From NCBI GenBank assembly GCA_029258515.1, contig JARHYK010000014.1, positions 62,001 through 126,000 of the forward strand: a stretch of 64,000 nucleotides of DNA, given 5' to 3'. This document shows, in pieces, positions 1 through 10,651 of the stretch. How positions within the stretch are numbered: the stretch's first letter is position 1; each line of letters starts with the position of its first letter. A model generated the notes under the pieces. It did no database searches, was not told the origin of the DNA, and saw only the letters and a list, made by a program, of their open reading frames with translations. The position numbers and the translations under genes were made by a program. Source of the DNA: Clostridia bacterium (GTDB lineage Bacteria; Bacillota; Clostridia; TANB77; CAG-508).

Positions 1-1496
1 TATCAGTTACCATTACTTCAAATTTTTGCATATATTCTTGAATATCATTTGTTAAGAATTCATAAATTTTATCATCTTCTGGTAATATTAATCTTTTATT
101 TTCTTCTTCATACATAAAACCTGTTTTTCTGAATATATTTATCGCTTTAGTTTCTTCTATTTTGTTTCTTGGTGTTTTTATTTCTTCTATTTCATTTAAC
201 GGGTTAAATTCTTGTTGGTCATAGCAAAATTTTATATCTGCTGTTATATAATCATTTTTATCAACATCTAGATATATTTTTACTCCTAATTTTTTTGGTT
301 TATATTTTTCTAATTCTTCTTCTCCGTACATTTGCTAATTGTATTTTATTATTTATTTTTGGCATTATTATTGCAAAAAAGTCTTGTAAGTCTTTTTCTT
401 CTAATTCTAGGCTTGTGATATAGTTGTCTTTAAATATTTGAATAAGTCTTAATTTCGTTTGTTCAAATTCTTTTGATAATTTGTATAATTTATTTTCATA
501 TAGTATGTATTGGTATTTCCTTCCTTTTATTTTTGTTAGTTTGTATATGTCTATATTTGTTGTTATACTATACTCATCTTTTTTTGTTTTTTCTAGTTGG
601 AATTCTATTTGAGGATCTTTTTCCATAAATTCTAATGTTTCTTCTAAATAGTTATTTTCAAATTCACATATTTTCCCTTTCATTACTTCAAATAGGTCAT
701 CTATTCCACTATTTGTTATTGTTATGTTTGTTTCATTTAATTGTTTTCCATAATAGCTATTATTTGTATTTTGATTTGCATATTTTATTATTTCTGCATG
801 TTTTAGAATAAATTCTAAAAGTTCTTGGCTTTTTTCTTCAAAGTTTTCTTTCTTATGTATAAATTCTAGTTGATTTCCATATCTATATATAGTATTATTT
901 AACATTCTTTCATAGAATTCTCTTAAATTTTTTAATTTGTACATTCTTTTGTTTCCGAGTTTGAATTCTATTTTTATATTTTTTGTATATCTATCATATA
1001 TTATTTTTGGCTCTATTTTTATTTTTCCTTGTTTTTCTATTTGCTTTTCGTTTATTTCTTGTTGTAGATTTTCTAATTCCTCATTATATATGCTATTTAC
1101 TATTTGTCTAAATGTTCTATATTTTGTCTCGCTTTTTTGCTTTTTTGTGTTTGTTAAGTCTTTTTCAATGTATTCTTCAATTTGTTTTTTATTTTTGTTT
1201 TCTGTGTTTTGTAATTCTAAAACAGCTGCTAAAGAATGTTTACATACTCCATAATGTCTTTCATAGTCTTCACATGTACATGTTATGTCTTCAATTTCTC
1301 CTTTTTCTACTAAAACGTATACTTTATATTCTTCCATACCATATACTTTTGCTTTTATTTCAAAATTATTTTCATCTATATAATCTTTGTATTCTATTTC
1401 TACTTTTTGTTGTTTTTGATATTTTTTAGCCTTTTGCGTTCTTTCATATCCTGCATCTTCTGTTAAATTTTCCATAACACTTTTACTTATTTGCAT
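1..1496 (-). pseudogene. SNF2-family helicase, N-terminal part with SWIM zinc finger, frameshifted and cut by window edge
   Basis: The open frame from the ATG at 1496 (good AAAGGAG ribosome binding site) codes for 398 residues. A SWIM zinc finger CxCx9CxH is visible at C73, C75, C85 and H87, followed by the charged middle region usual in bacterial SNF2/SWIM helicases. The frame closes at 300, but the coding sequence clearly continues in another frame from about 330 to position 1: it reads LEKYKPKKLGVKIYLDVD and then DIKFCYDQQEFNP without a stop, which looks like the part that precedes the ATPase domain in this family. The shift lies near 314-330 in a run of GAA codons, so one base was gained or two lost. 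The helicase motor would be left of the window. It is either a real pseudogene or a sequencing slip. The family is known for chromatin-remodelling-like ATPases of unclear role in Firmicutes. Confidence 0.75.
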
Positions 1497-1589
1497 ATTT
1501 TTTTCTCCTTTTCTGACTTTATATTATATTATATTTTAACTTTTTTTACAAGATGTTTCATTTGTTTTTAGTAGTGTTCAAGAAAGAAA

Positions 1590-1622
1590 AGAAAAAAATA
1601 GAAGGTTTAACTTCTATTTTTT
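1590..1622 (-). terminator. Rho-independent terminator after the Spo0E-like gene
   Basis: An 11-bp perfect inverted repeat (arms 1594-1604 and 1611-1621, six-base loop) is followed on the minus strand by a T-rich run. It lies 36 bases past the stop of the Spo0E-like gene. Confidence 0.7.
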
Positions 1623-1657
1623 ACATTTGAATTTCTTTTTTGGTGCAACTTAAAAAA

Positions 1658-1819
1658 TCATGTTTTTATCTCTTCTTTGCTTTTTTTATTTACTTTATAA
1701 TATTTTGATATCAATTCATCTAATTCGACACTAAGTTTATAAATTACCGCATAATCTTCTTCATTTTCTATACTTTTATTCAGTTTATCTCTTAATTTAC
1801 AAATTTCATCATTTATCAT
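1658..1819 (-). CDS. Spo0E-like sporulation regulatory protein
   Basis: A 53-residue protein beginning MINDEICKLRDKLN, preceded by AAAGGAG eight bases before the ATG. The length and the SVELDELI segment match the Spo0E/YnzD/YisI family signature SxxxD inside two antiparallel helices. Members of the family are phosphatases that remove phosphate from Spo0A~P and so delay sporulation; the Asp of the signature is the catalytic residue. The gene stands alone, with a terminator behind it and an AT-rich leader of about 240 bases in front. Its presence suggests that the host is a spore former or descends from one. Which member of the family it corresponds to cannot be told from the sequence. Confidence 0.85.
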   Translation of the reverse strand: MINDEICKLRDKLNKSIENEEDYAVIYKLSVELDELISKYYKVNKKSKEEIKT

Positions 1820-2061
1820 TTTTCATCTCTCCTTTATTTTTTCTTTTTTCTCTTTTGTACAACTATAAATTACCATATTTTTCCTTTTTAGTCAAGTTAT
1901 TTTTATTTTTTTCGCATTTTTCGTGCGACATATCTCGACATTTTTTGACATTTATATGTAAAAAAATACGGCATAAATCATTATATATAATTTATACTCG
2001 TATTTTTACATTATTTTTATTCTTTTTTTCTTGCATTTTTCGTTTTTAAATTCACAGTTTT

Positions 2062-3348
2062 TTATTTTGCTTTTACCGTTGATAATACCATTTTATTTTC
2101 ATTAAATACTTCTTTTACGGTTTCATTTGCATATTTTAGGTCTACATTTTCTATTTGATTTATATATTCAAAACTGTTTATTCCTTTAAAGCTATCTGCC
2201 AAAAACATTCTTGCTATGTTTGCTACATCATTATATTCTTTGATATAATCTCCATAAATTGTCTTTTTTAGTCTTGTAAATTCTTCTTCATTTATTCCTT
2301 GTTCTTTTAATTTTTTTATTTCTTTTTTTAGTTCTTCATATATTTCTTCTGGATTATTTGCTTGTCCTCCTATTGTTATATGTGCATATCCTCTTGAAAA
2401 TTCATAATCCATGCTTGGCTTATCTGATATATTTCCTTTGTTATATAGTGTTTTATATAGGTTTGAACTTTCTCCTAACAAGATGTCTAATAGGATTTCT
2501 ATACATATATGTTTTTTTATTTTTTCTTCTTGACTTGCATTTTCGTTAAATGGTTTATCTTTTATTCCTATTGTGTATAGCGGTCTACTTACTTCCATAT
2601 TTTGTGTTATATATTCTTTAAGTATTTCTTCTGGTTCTTCTGGATATATTCTTTTTATTTCTCCTGTTCCTTTAATATCTAACAACCTTTTTTTTATTTC
2701 TTTTAATAGTTCTTCTGGATTAAAATCTCCACATACTACTAATGTCATGTTTGATGGGTTATAAAAAGTATTATAACATTTATATAAAGTTTCTTTTGTT
2801 ATATGACTTATACTTTCTATTGTTCCTGCTGTATCTATTCTTATTGGGTATTTGTGATACATTGCTTGTATTGCATTTAGATATACTTTCCAGTCTGGAT
2901 AATCATTGTACATCATTATTTCTTGTCCGATTATTCCTTTTTCTTTTTCTACATTTTCATCTGTGAAATATGGATTTTGTACATAGTCCATAAACTCGTC
3001 TAATGCTTCATAGAAATTGTCTGTGCATTCATATAAATATGCTGTGTGGTCATTTGTTGTATATGCATTTGCATCTACTCCTAAACTAGTTAATACATCT
3101 AGACTGTTTTTTCCTGTTCGTTGTTCAAATAGTTTGTGTTCTAAGTAGTGTGCTACTCCATCTGGTACTTTTGTTATTTGAGTTTCTCCTGGTACTATAA
3201 ATGTGCTTTCATTTGAGCCATAATTTGTTCCCCATATAATATATTTTTTTTGTATATCTTTTTTAGGTATTATCATTATTGTTAAGCCATTTTCTAATTT
3301 TTCTAGATATAGCTTTTCTTTTACTTTTGAGTTTTCTATAATTTTCAT
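2062..3348 (-). CDS. M16-family zinc peptidase, YmfH-like (catalytic partner)
   Basis: The 428-residue protein has the inverted zinc motif HxxEH as HYLEH at residues 67-71, with a further conserved Glu in the EKEKGIIGQE segment near residue 137-143. The order of an N-terminal catalytic half and a C-terminal half without the motif is that of pitrilysin/processing peptidase M16 proteins. It lies 19 bases downstream of a second M16 gene that lacks the motif, the same pairing as ymfF-ymfH of Bacillus subtilis and albF-albE in subtilosin maturation. Database naming links the Bacillus pair to EF-P aminopentanol modification, but no ymfI reductase is next to this pair, so I do not carry that role over. 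Likely a two-subunit cytoplasmic peptidase. Confidence 0.88.
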   Translation of the reverse strand: MKIIENSKVKEKLYLEKLENGLTIMIIPKKDIQKKYIIWGTNYGSNESTFIVPGETQITKVPDGVAHYLEHKLFEQRTGKNSLDVLTSLGVDANAYTTNDHTAYLYECTDNFYEALDEFMDYVQNPYFTDENVEKEKGIIGQEIMMYNDYPDWKVYLNAIQAMYHKYPIRIDTAGTIESISHITKETLYKCYNTFYNPSNMTLVVCGDFNPEELLKEIKKRLLDIKGTGEIKRIYPEEPEEILKEYITQNMEVSRPLYTIGIKDKPFNENASQEEKIKKHICIEILLDILLGESSNLYKTLYNKGNISDKPSMDYEFSRGYAHITIGGQANNPEEIYEELKKEIKKLKEQGINEEEFTRLKKTIYGDYIKEYNDVANIARMFLADSFKGINSFEYINQIENVDLKYANETVKEVFNENKMVLSTVKAK

Positions 3349-3367
3349 TTTTTTCTCCTTTCATTTT

Positions 3368-4636
3368 TTAGTCTTTTAAAAAGTATATTAAATCTATTTC
3401 TATGTTTTTAGCTACTTTTAAGATGTCTTCTTTTGTTATTTCTGATATTTTTTCTATATATTCATTTATATTTATTTTTTCAGTGTTAAATTCTTGGCCA
3501 AATAGATATACTATTTCACTTGATTGTTCATCATTTATTGTTTTTATTCCATCTATTATTCCTTTTTTTGCAATTTCAACATCTTCTTTTGTGAATTCTC
3601 CATTTTTTATTTCCTCTATTTGTTCTTTTATTAATTTTAATGCTTTTTCATAGTTTTTTATTTCTATTCCACAGCTTATGAAGATATTATTTTTTGTTCT
3701 TAAATATTTTGATCCTGCTGCATATGCTAAACTTGCTTTTTCTCTTACATTTTGAAATAGTTTTGAATTTGCACTTCCTCCTAATATACTGTTATATATC
3801 ATAACTGAATATTTCATATCTTCGTTTTTAACTGGTGCATTTAGTCCTAATATTAATTTTCCTTGTGCTACATCCATTGATTCTGTTACTATTTTTTCTT
3901 TGTTTTGTGTTTCTGTTTCTAGATTTTGATCTTTTATTTTTGTTTTTCTTGGCTCTAACTTTTTGATTTCTTCCATGTTTTCTATTGTTTCATATATTTT
4001 TTCATCTATTATCCCTGATATAAATATATCTATTTTACATTCTTGTAATAGAGCTTTATAGTAGGTGTATAGGTCTTTTTCAGTTATTTTTTCTAAATCT
4101 TTTGTATATCCATATTTAAATAGGCTATATGGTTTTCCTTTGTACATTTCTTCTGTGCATCTTTCCATTGCGTATTGAGCTTTGTTGTCTATTTTTCCTT
4201 CTATTAATTGTTTTAGGTTGTTTTTTTCTTGGTTTAGATATTCTTTTGAAAATTGTCCATTTTCTAGGTATGGATTGAAAATTATTTCAAATAGTTTGTT
4301 TATTGTTTGTTTTAGCATATTTTCGTTTTCTTTTGGTAAAAAGTTATCATTTATACTTTCCATATAGAATTTTAATATTTGATTGTCTCCTTTTTTATCT
4401 ATTCCACAATTAAATGATGCTCCATACATATCTTCTAAGTTTTTACTAATTTCTTCTTGTGTTGGCATATTCTTAGTTCCTCTTCTTAATATTGCTGGTA
4501 TTAGTGCATTTTTTGTTACGTTTTCTTTATTTAAGCTTGTTGTTAAAAATACTGCTATTAAATTTGTTTTAAATTTACTTGTATTTATTAAATGAAGGTT
4601 TATTCCTTCTTTTATTTCTTTTTCTTGATATTTCAT
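3368..4636 (-). CDS. M16-family peptidase homologue without zinc motif, YmfF-like
   Basis: This 422-residue protein has the M16 fold pattern: the N-terminal NALIPAILRRGTKNMPT segment sits where the active members have HxxEH, and a GGSANSKLFQNVREKASLAY segment matches the C-terminal half of M16 proteins. The zinc-binding HxxEH is absent, so it is probably the non-catalytic partner of the HYLEH protein encoded immediately downstream. The ATG at 4636 follows an AGGAGG-type site. Pairs of active and inactive M16 chains form one chamber in this family, so a heterodimer is the simplest reading. Substrate unknown. Confidence 0.85.
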   Translation of the reverse strand: MKYQEKEIKEGINLHLINTSKFKTNLIAVFLTTSLNKENVTKNALIPAILRRGTKNMPTQEEISKNLEDMYGASFNCGIDKKGDNQILKFYMESINDNFLPKENENMLKQTINKLFEIIFNPYLENGQFSKEYLNQEKNNLKQLIEGKIDNKAQYAMERCTEEMYKGKPYSLFKYGYTKDLEKITEKDLYTYYKALLQECKIDIFISGIIDEKIYETIENMEEIKKLEPRKTKIKDQNLETETQNKEKIVTESMDVAQGKLILGLNAPVKNEDMKYSVMIYNSILGGSANSKLFQNVREKASLAYAAGSKYLRTKNNIFISCGIEIKNYEKALKLIKEQIEEIKNGEFTKEDVEIAKKGIIDGIKTINDEQSSEIVYLFGQEFNTEKININEYIEKISEITKEDILKVAKNIEIDLIYFLKD

Positions 4637-4694
4637 GCTATTTTCCTCCTATATTTTTATTTTTTGTTTTATTTTAATTTTTATTCATTTTTAA

Positions 4695-4738
4695 CGCAAA
4701 AAGAAGTATGAGTATATTTATTATACTCAATACTTCTA
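4695..4738 (-). terminator. Strong Rho-independent terminator after rpsU
   Basis: A long, nearly perfect inverted repeat between 4702 and 4737 (about 15 bp with one unpaired base) is followed on the minus strand by a run of T. It separates rpsU from the M16 pair. Confidence 0.85.
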
Positions 4739-4752
4739 CCCCTTTTTTCTTT

Positions 4753-4923
4753 CTAGAATTTTCTTTTTCTTGCTGCCTCTGATTTTTTCTTTCTTTTTAC
4801 ACTAGGTTTTTCATAATGTTCTCTTTTACGAACTTCTTGGATAACTCCATTTCTTGCGCATTGTCTTTTAAACCTTCTTAAGGCATCTTCTATATTTCCA
4901 TCATTTACTTTAATCTCTGACAT
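4753..4923 (-). CDS. rpsU: 30S ribosomal protein S21
   Basis: A 56-residue basic protein starting [20 protein letters not shown] and ending in a Lys/Arg-rich tail ([12 protein letters not shown]). Start, length and sequence match bacterial S21 of the small ribosomal subunit. GGAGGGA lies about nine bases before the ATG. It has its own consensus promoter upstream (4987-5015) and a strong terminator, so it is a single-gene unit, unlike the rpsU-yqeY or rpsU-dnaG arrangements found elsewhere. Confidence 0.95.
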   Translation of the reverse strand: MSEIKVNDGNIEDALRRFKRQCARNGVIQEVRKREHYEKPSVKRKKKSEAARKRKF

Positions 4924-4986
4924 TTATTTAATTCCCTCCTTCCGGTCATACGTTTATGTATGTGGGATAACCCTATAACAATCAAT

Positions 4987-5015
4987 ATTATACATTAAAG
5001 AAGTTTAGTTGTCAA
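4987..5015 (-). promoter_or_regulatory. Sigma-A promoter of rpsU
   Basis: On the minus strand TTGACA (5015-5010) and TATAAT (4992-4987) are separated by exactly 17 bases, both boxes perfect. Transcription would give a leader of about 55 bases. The leader contains a small hairpin (CATAC/GTATG) just before the ribosome binding site, which might serve autoregulation. Confidence 0.85.
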
Positions 5016-5095
5016 TAGAGTTTGATGGCTTTATGATGTTTTTTTGTTTTTTTTGCTACTATTTAATATTTTTTATTGAAAATCTGCTTTATTGT

Positions 5096-5476
5096 CTATT
5101 TAGTGTTTTTCCATAATTTATGTAAGTTACAAAATGCATATACTGATTCTACTTCATCATCTTCACATATTGCAAAACATATTTCTGGTTTATCATTTGG
5201 TTTTAGTTCTTTTATTTGTTTTCCTTCTTTTGTTTGTATTGAAATCCATTCTATATAGTGTTCTTCTTTCATCGGATGTTCAGTTTCTCCCACTTTCACA
5301 GTAACTTTATTTCCTTCTACCTTATAAATTGGAATATGTTTTTCTTTTGCTGCATCAACTATCCCTGGTTCCATTTCTTCCATTTTTTCTTCGCAGCACA
5401 TTATAGGTAATTTTGTATCTTTTACTTTCTCAATTATATTTCCACATTTATTACAAACAAAAAATTTTTGTTTCAT
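5096..5476 (-). CDS. Desulfoferrodoxin-type superoxide reductase
   Basis: The protein is 126 residues from the ATG at 5476, chosen because GAGGAGGT lies six bases before it; an upstream in-frame ATG at 5491 is inside the ribosome binding site region and unlikely. The N-terminal desulforedoxin domain has C8, C11, C27 and C28 for a rubredoxin-like iron. The C-terminal domain has H47, H67, H73, C116 and H119, the Fe(His)4Cys site that reduces superoxide to peroxide without making oxygen. It is therefore a two-iron class enzyme. It ends the thyA-to-DnaJ-like gene run. It points to an anaerobic host. Confidence 0.92.
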   Translation of the reverse strand: MKQKFFVCNKCGNIIEKVKDTKLPIMCCEEKMEEMEPGIVDAAKEKHIPIYKVEGNKVTVKVGETEHPMKEEHYIEWISIQTKEGKQIKELKPNDKPEICFAICEDDEVESVYAFCNLHKLWKNTK

Positions 5477-5522
5477 AATATACCTCCTCATTTTTTATTG
5501 TACTTTTTACTTTTTTAATATT

Positions 5523-6062
5523 TTAAAATTCAAAAAGAGAAATATGATTTATTTTTAAAATTATTGTGACTAATAAGACTATTATTATTGTTAGTATAAG
5601 TGCTATTATGTCTTTTTTTAAGCTTTCTTTAGTTTCATCTCTTTTTTCTTTATTATAATATAATTCTTTTATGGTATCTATTATACAATATATTAGTTTT
5701 TTCTTTGGTTTGTTTGTTTTATTTGTATTTATGTCTTTGCCATATGAAAAGTTAGTTTTATTTATATTTGATTTATAATTTACTCCTGTTTCTGTATTAT
5801 ATGCTTTTTCTCCATATTTTTTCTTGTATTTAGCTTGTCTTTCTTTTTCTAATTCTATATCATATTGTTTTCTTAAAAACTCATCTGATAAAATTTCATA
5901 TGCCTCATTTATTTCTTTTAATTTTTTTTCTAATTCCTCTTTTTGTAATTTATCTTCTTGTAAGTCTGGATGATATTTTTTTACTAATACTTTATATATT
6001 TTTTCTATAACCTCTTTTGTTGCCTTTTCATTAACTTGTAATATTTCATAATAATTTTTCAT
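5523..6062 (-). CDS. J-domain protein with C-terminal membrane segment
   Basis: Residues 1-70 form a J domain with the HPD motif at 31-33 and the FLRKQYD ending typical of DnaJ helix IV. There is no Gly/Phe region, zinc-finger domain or substrate-binding domain, so it is not DnaJ itself. The middle is Lys/Asn-rich linker and residues about 148-172 form one strongly hydrophobic segment, so the J domain is probably tethered to the membrane facing the cytoplasm, where it would recruit DnaK. It lies 19 bases after mutS2. Partner and role unknown. Confidence 0.82.
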   Translation of the reverse strand: MKNYYEILQVNEKATKEVIEKIYKVLVKKYHPDLQEDKLQKEELEKKLKEINEAYEILSDEFLRKQYDIELEKERQAKYKKKYGEKAYNTETGVNYKSNINKTNFSYGKDINTNKTNKPKKKLIYCIIDTIKELYYNKEKRDETKESLKKDIIALILTIIIVLLVTIILKINHISLFEF

Positions 6063-6081
6063 TTTTTCATTTTTTCCTCTT

Positions 6082-8445
6082 TTATTTTATTTCAACAACT
6101 GTAACTCCCATTTCTCCTTCTCCAAATGTTCCTACTCTAAATGATTTTACGTGTGGGTGTTTTTTTAGGTAGTTTTGAATTCCTATCCTTAATTTTCCTG
6201 TTCCTTTTCCGTGGATTATTCTTACTGTTGATAGTTTTGCTAAACTACTATCATCTAAAAACTTATCTACTAAAAATATTGCTTCATCTACATTTAATCC
6301 TATAACATTTAATTGAGTTGTTGCTGTTTGTGATTTTTGGAAAGATTTCATACTTACTATTCCATTATTTTTTGCTTTTTTATTTTCTTTTTTTATTATT
6401 TTTAGTTTGTTTATTGGAACATTCATTTTTATACTTCCAAATTGTACTTGTACTTGGTTATCTTTTGATACTTTTGATATTACAGTACCTTCTTGATTTA
6501 CGTTTTCATACCATACAATGGTATTTATTTTAATATCTTCTATACTATTTTCAATTTGTTTTTTTGTTTCTTCTTTTTCTGTTTTGGTTATTTCTTTTAT
6601 ATCTTTATTTAATCTATTTCTTAATTCATTTGCTTTTTTGCTTTCATTTTTATTTATTTCTTGCATAGATTTTATAATTTGATTTGCTTCTTCTTTTGCT
6701 TCTAGTAATATATTTCTTCCTTGAATTTTTGCATTTTGTATTATGTTTTTTTCTTCTTCTAGTTTTTTTAGATTTTTTGTTTCTAATTCTTGTTTTAATT
6801 TTTCTATTTCTTCTAGCTCTTTTGATATTTTTTCTTTTTTAATTTCTATTTCTTTTTTGTCATTATATATATTTTTTATCAATTTTTCAAAATCTATATC
6901 TTCTTTTCCAATTCTTTGGCTTGCTTTTTTTAATATTTCTTCAGTTAGTCCTAGTTTTTTACTTATTGCAAATGCATTACTTTTTCCAGGTACTCCTATT
7001 AATAGATGATATGTTGGTGTTAGGGTTTCTACATCAAAGTCCACTGATGCATTTTCAAATCCTTTGGTTACTAGTGCATATTTTTTTAGTTCTTCATAAT
7101 GTGAAGTCGCTATTGTCAATGCTCCTTTTTGCTTTAGGTTTTCTAATATGCTTATTGCTAATGCTTGTCCTTCTATTGGATCTGTTCCTGAGCCTAGTTC
7201 ATCAACTAGTATTAATGAATTTTCATCTGCTCTATTTACAATATCTACAATGTGTGTCATATGTGCTGAGAATGTACTTAGAGAATCTGCTATACTTTGG
7301 TCATCCCCTATATCTGCAAATATATTTTCAAATACATAAATTGATGATGTATTTTTAGCTGGAATATTTAGTCCACTACACGCCATTGCTACTAAAAGTC
7401 CTACTGTTTTTAGTGTTACTGTTTTTCCTCCTGTATTTGGTCCTGTTATTATTAGTGTTTGATAGTCTTTTCCTATTTTTATTGTAGTTGGTACTACTTT
7501 TTTTGTATCTATTAGCGGATGTTTTGCTTCTTCTAAAATAATATATTTTTCATTATTTATTTTCGGCATTTTTCCATTAATATTTCTAGAATATTTAGCT
7601 TTTGCAAATATAAAGTCTAACTTGCTTAAATTCTCTAGATTTTTTTCTAGTTCCGTTATATATGGATAGAAAAGTTTTGTTAGGTTTTGTAGTATTTTTT
7701 CTATTTCTATATTTTCTTCTATTTTTAATTGATTTATTTTATTATTTAATTCAAATATTGAAATTGGTTCTATGAATATTGTTGATCCTGAACTTGATAT
7801 ATCATGTATAAATCCTTTTATTTGTCCTCTATATTCTTCTTTTACTGGTATTACATATCTGTCATTTCTTATTGTTACTATACTTTCTTGTATATATTTT
7901 GAATATTTACTTGAATGCACTAGGTTGTTTAATTTTTGCTTTATATCTTGTTCTGTATTTTTTTTATTTCTTCTTATTGTTGATAAGTTCTTAGATGCAT
8001 TGTCTTCTACCATATTTTCACTGTTTATACTTTTCATTATTTTTGAAGTTATGTCTTTATTTATATATAGTTCTGAAAATATTGTTTCTAATATAGGATA
8101 GTCAGATGGGTTTATATATTCTTGATAAAAATATGTTTTCCATTCTTCTGCATTTTTTAATATGTTGCTTAAATTTAGAAGTGATTTTATTGGTAATGTT
8201 CCATAATTTTTTAGATTTTTTATTGAAATTACGCTTTCCTCATCTTCGTATTCTATTTTAGGTGGCATACTGCTTCTATATATTATATTTACTGCTTCAT
8301 TTGTTTCTTGTAACTTTTTTATCACTTCTTCTTTTTTAGTGCATGGCCTTAAATTTTTTATCAATTCTTTCGCTTTAGTGGTTTTGCAATATTTAGATAG
8401 TTCTTCTAATATTTTTTTGTATTCTAATTTTTCTAAGTAATCCAT
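6082..8445 (-). CDS. mutS2: MutS2 endonuclease/ATPase
   Basis: The 787-residue length is normal for MutS2. The clamp-like region occupies the first 300 residues, Walker A GPNTGGKT is at 335-342, Walker B with the DELGSGTDP segment is near 415-425, a Lys/Glu coiled coil covers about 510-630, and a C-terminal Smr nuclease domain (710-787) carries HGKGTGKLR. MutS2 lacks the mismatch-recognition domain. It suppresses recombination by cutting branched DNA and, in Bacillus, also acts on collided ribosomes through the Smr domain. It starts 16 bases after the dCMP deaminase gene, so it probably shares its mRNA. Confidence 0.95.
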   Translation of the reverse strand: MDYLEKLEYKKILEELSKYCKTTKAKELIKNLRPCTKKEEVIKKLQETNEAVNIIYRSSMPPKIEYEDEESVISIKNLKNYGTLPIKSLLNLSNILKNAEEWKTYFYQEYINPSDYPILETIFSELYINKDITSKIMKSINSENMVEDNASKNLSTIRRNKKNTEQDIKQKLNNLVHSSKYSKYIQESIVTIRNDRYVIPVKEEYRGQIKGFIHDISSSGSTIFIEPISIFELNNKINQLKIEENIEIEKILQNLTKLFYPYITELEKNLENLSKLDFIFAKAKYSRNINGKMPKINNEKYIILEEAKHPLIDTKKVVPTTIKIGKDYQTLIITGPNTGGKTVTLKTVGLLVAMACSGLNIPAKNTSSIYVFENIFADIGDDQSIADSLSTFSAHMTHIVDIVNRADENSLILVDELGSGTDPIEGQALAISILENLKQKGALTIATSHYEELKKYALVTKGFENASVDFDVETLTPTYHLLIGVPGKSNAFAISKKLGLTEEILKKASQRIGKEDIDFEKLIKNIYNDKKEIEIKKEKISKELEEIEKLKQELETKNLKKLEEEKNIIQNAKIQGRNILLEAKEEANQIIKSMQEINKNESKKANELRNRLNKDIKEITKTEKEETKKQIENSIEDIKINTIVWYENVNQEGTVISKVSKDNQVQVQFGSIKMNVPINKLKIIKKENKKAKNNGIVSMKSFQKSQTATTQLNVIGLNVDEAIFLVDKFLDDSSLAKLSTVRIIHGKGTGKLRIGIQNYLKKHPHVKSFRVGTFGEGEMGVTVVEIK

Positions 8446-8461
8446 CTTGTTCCTTCCTTTT

Positions 8462-8959
8462 TTATATTTCTATATGTATATCCCTTTTCTCATCAAGTTT
8501 TATTTTTTCGTATTTTACTCCACATTCATCAAATAGTCTTCTTGATGCTATGTTATTTTCTGATGTTGCATATTTATCTGATAAATATATTACTTCTTTT
8601 ATTCCTGATTGTATTATTATTTTTGCACATTCATTACATGGAAATAAATCTACATATATTTTAGCATTTTCTAAATCTTTTCTATTTCCTCTAAAATTTA
8701 CTATTGCATTTAGTTCTGCGTGACATACATATGGGTATTTTGTATCTAGATTTTCCCCTTCTCTTCCCCAAGGAAAGTTATCATCATCAAATCCGTTTGG
8801 TGCTCCGTTATATCCTATTGATAGTATTCTGTTATCTTTACTTACTATACATGCTCCTACTTGTGTTGATGGATCTTTGCTTCTCATTCCTGATAGTTTA
8901 GCAAGTGTCATAAAGTATTCATCCCATGTTAAATAATCTTTTCTTTTTTCTGTTTTCAT
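8462..8959 (-). CDS. dCMP deaminase (ComEB family)
   Basis: The 165-residue protein has the zinc site HAE at 80-82 with the catalytic Glu, and PCNEC at 107-111 with both zinc cysteines, and the substrate loop [10 protein letters not shown] take the ATG at 8959 because AAAGGAG is placed eight bases ahead; a TTG frame start at 8980 is within that region. The enzyme makes dUMP from dCMP, feeding thymidylate synthase encoded two genes upstream. The thyA-dfrA-dCMP deaminase order forms a compact dTMP synthesis set. Confidence 0.93.
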   Translation of the reverse strand: MKTEKRKDYLTWDEYFMTLAKLSGMRSKDPSTQVGACIVSKDNRILSIGYNGAPNGFDDDNFPWGREGENLDTKYPYVCHAELNAIVNFRGNRKDLENAKIYVDLFPCNECAKIIIQSGIKEVIYLSDKYATSENNIASRRLFDECGVKYEKIKLDEKRDIHIEI

Positions 8960-9024
8960 AGTTATTACTCCTTTTTTCAATATTTTCTAATTATATATGA
9001 AGATAAAGGGATAGATTTATCCCC

Positions 9025-9513
9025 TTATTTTCTTCTTTCATATATTACATAACTATATGTTATACCATCTTTAGTTGGCTCTTGTTTTTCTCTTGATGTT
9101 TCTTTCCATATTTCTTTATTTATTTTTGGGAAGAATGTGTCTCCTTCATAATCTTTATCTACTTCTGTTACATACATTTTTTGCACATATGGCATAAGTA
9201 GATTATATATCATTGCTCCTCCTATTACAAAATATTCTTCTTCACTTTCAATGTATTCTTGAATTTGTAATAGTGATCTTGCCATTTCTACATTTTCGTC
9301 TTTTATGTTATAATCTGGATTTCTACTAAATACTACATGTTTTCTGTTTGGTAATATTCCTCCTAATGATTCAAATGTTTTTCTTCCCATTATTATTGTA
9401 TGACCTGTTGTTAAATTTTTGAATCTTTTTAGGTCTTCTGGTATGTGCCATAAAAGTTTATTATCCTTTCCTATTATATTATTTTTTGCTTTTGCTACTA
9501 TTATACTTAACAT
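9025..9513 (-). CDS. dfrA: Dihydrofolate reductase
   Basis: The 162 residues show the family pattern in order: AKAKNNIIGKDNKLLWHIPEDL-type start with the Trp and acidic active-site residue, GRKTFESLGG for NADPH binding, and YFVIGGAMIYN near residue 95. It regenerates tetrahydrofolate from the dihydrofolate that thymidylate synthase produces; thyA ends 26 bases upstream. Normal length, no oddities. Confidence 0.95.
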   Translation of the reverse strand: MLSIIVAKAKNNIIGKDNKLLWHIPEDLKRFKNLTTGHTIIMGRKTFESLGGILPNRKHVVFSRNPDYNIKDENVEMARSLLQIQEYIESEEEYFVIGGAMIYNLLMPYVQKMYVTEVDKDYEGDTFFPKINKEIWKETSREKQEPTKDGITYSYVIYERRK

Positions 9514-9539
9514 TTTTTATACACCTCTTTTTATATTTT

Positions 9540-10397
9540 CTAAATTGCTACTGGAATTTTTCCTATTTTTACTTCTTTATTATAGTCATATCCTTCTATT
9601 TCGAAATCTTCTACTTTAAAGTCATAGAAGTTTTTAGTTGGATTTTTTATTATTAGTTTTGGAGTTACTTCTTGTGGTTTTGCTTCTAGTAGTTTTTCTA
9701 CTAGTTCTATATGTCTATCATATATATGGCAGTCACCTATATTATGTGTTAATGTTCCTACTTCTAAGTTTGACACTTGTGCGAACATACATTGTAAAGC
9801 TGCATATTGCATTACGTTCCATCCATTTGCAGTTAACATATCTTGTGATCTTTGATTTAATATTAGATGCAACTTATTTTCTTTTACTAACCATTGTGTT
9901 CCATATGCACATGGTTCTAAATTCATATCTTTTAGCTCTTCATGGTTAAATAAGTTTGTCATTATTCTTCTACTTGATGGATCATTTTTTAGTAGATATA
10001 AGACATAATCTACTTGGTCCATTTTTTTGATTCCTTCTTTTGTTTTGAAATCATATTTTTTTCCTAGTTGATATCCATATGATTTTCCTATTGTTCCATC
10101 TTCTCCTGCCCATTGATCCCAGATGTGTGAATTTAATTTATTTACATCATTTGATTTTTTTTGCCATATCCATAATATTTCATCAATTGCATTTTTTATT
10201 GTTTTTGTATTATTTCTTAGTGTTATCATTGGAAATTCTTTTCCTACATCATATTTGTTTTGTACTCCTACAATTGATATATAGTTTGCTTCTTCTCCAT
10301 CTTGCCATCTTGTTCTTACATTTGTTCCTTTTGATGAATATCCATTTTTTATTATTTCTTTACATGTTTTTATAAATTGTTCGTCTGCTTGTGTCAT
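9540..10397 (-). CDS. thyA: Thymidylate synthase
   Basis: From the ATG at 10397, which follows AAAGGAGG, the protein has 285 residues. The catalytic Cys is C163 in LEPCAYGTQW, preceded by the SSRR phosphate-binding arginines (142-145) and followed by the NQRSQD segment with its dUMP-contacting residues and GDCHIYDRH. The frame stays open upstream to 10439 but without a second ribosome binding site. The loop around the active Cys (CAYGTQW, NGWNVMQYA) differs from the Escherichia coli enzyme (CHxxFQF, PFNIASYA) and is closer to the divergent ThyA group seen in Firmicutes and phages. First gene of the dTMP set. Confidence 0.92.
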   Translation of the reverse strand: MTQADEQFIKTCKEIIKNGYSSKGTNVRTRWQDGEEANYISIVGVQNKYDVGKEFPMITLRNNTKTIKNAIDEILWIWQKKSNDVNKLNSHIWDQWAGEDGTIGKSYGYQLGKKYDFKTKEGIKKMDQVDYVLYLLKNDPSSRRIMTNLFNHEELKDMNLEPCAYGTQWLVKENKLHLILNQRSQDMLTANGWNVMQYAALQCMFAQVSNLEVGTLTHNIGDCHIYDRHIELVEKLLEAKPQEVTPKLIIKNPTKNFYDFKVEDFEIEGYDYNKEVKIGKIPVAI

Positions 10398-10651
10398 TTT
10401 AGTTCCTCCTTTATTACTTTTACAATTAGAGTATACCATATAATTTTTTTATTTTCTATACTTTTATTTCTAAAATTTCATGTTTTATTTTGCTTTTTTT
10501 ACTTTTTATATACAAATTTCCACATTTTATTCACTTATGTTTATACCACCTTTTACTACTAATATTTTAATATGTTTTTTGTTTGATAGTAATAAATTTC
10601 TTAACTTTTTAGTTTTTTGTAAATCCGCTATGATGAGATATTTGGCTTTTA

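Noticed and set aside
937-1429. Open frames of 60-240 codons on the plus strand opposite minus-strand genes (also in many other places)
   Set aside because: Leu/Phe/Ser-rich translations that mirror AT-rich coding strands, with no ribosome binding site; shadows of real genes.
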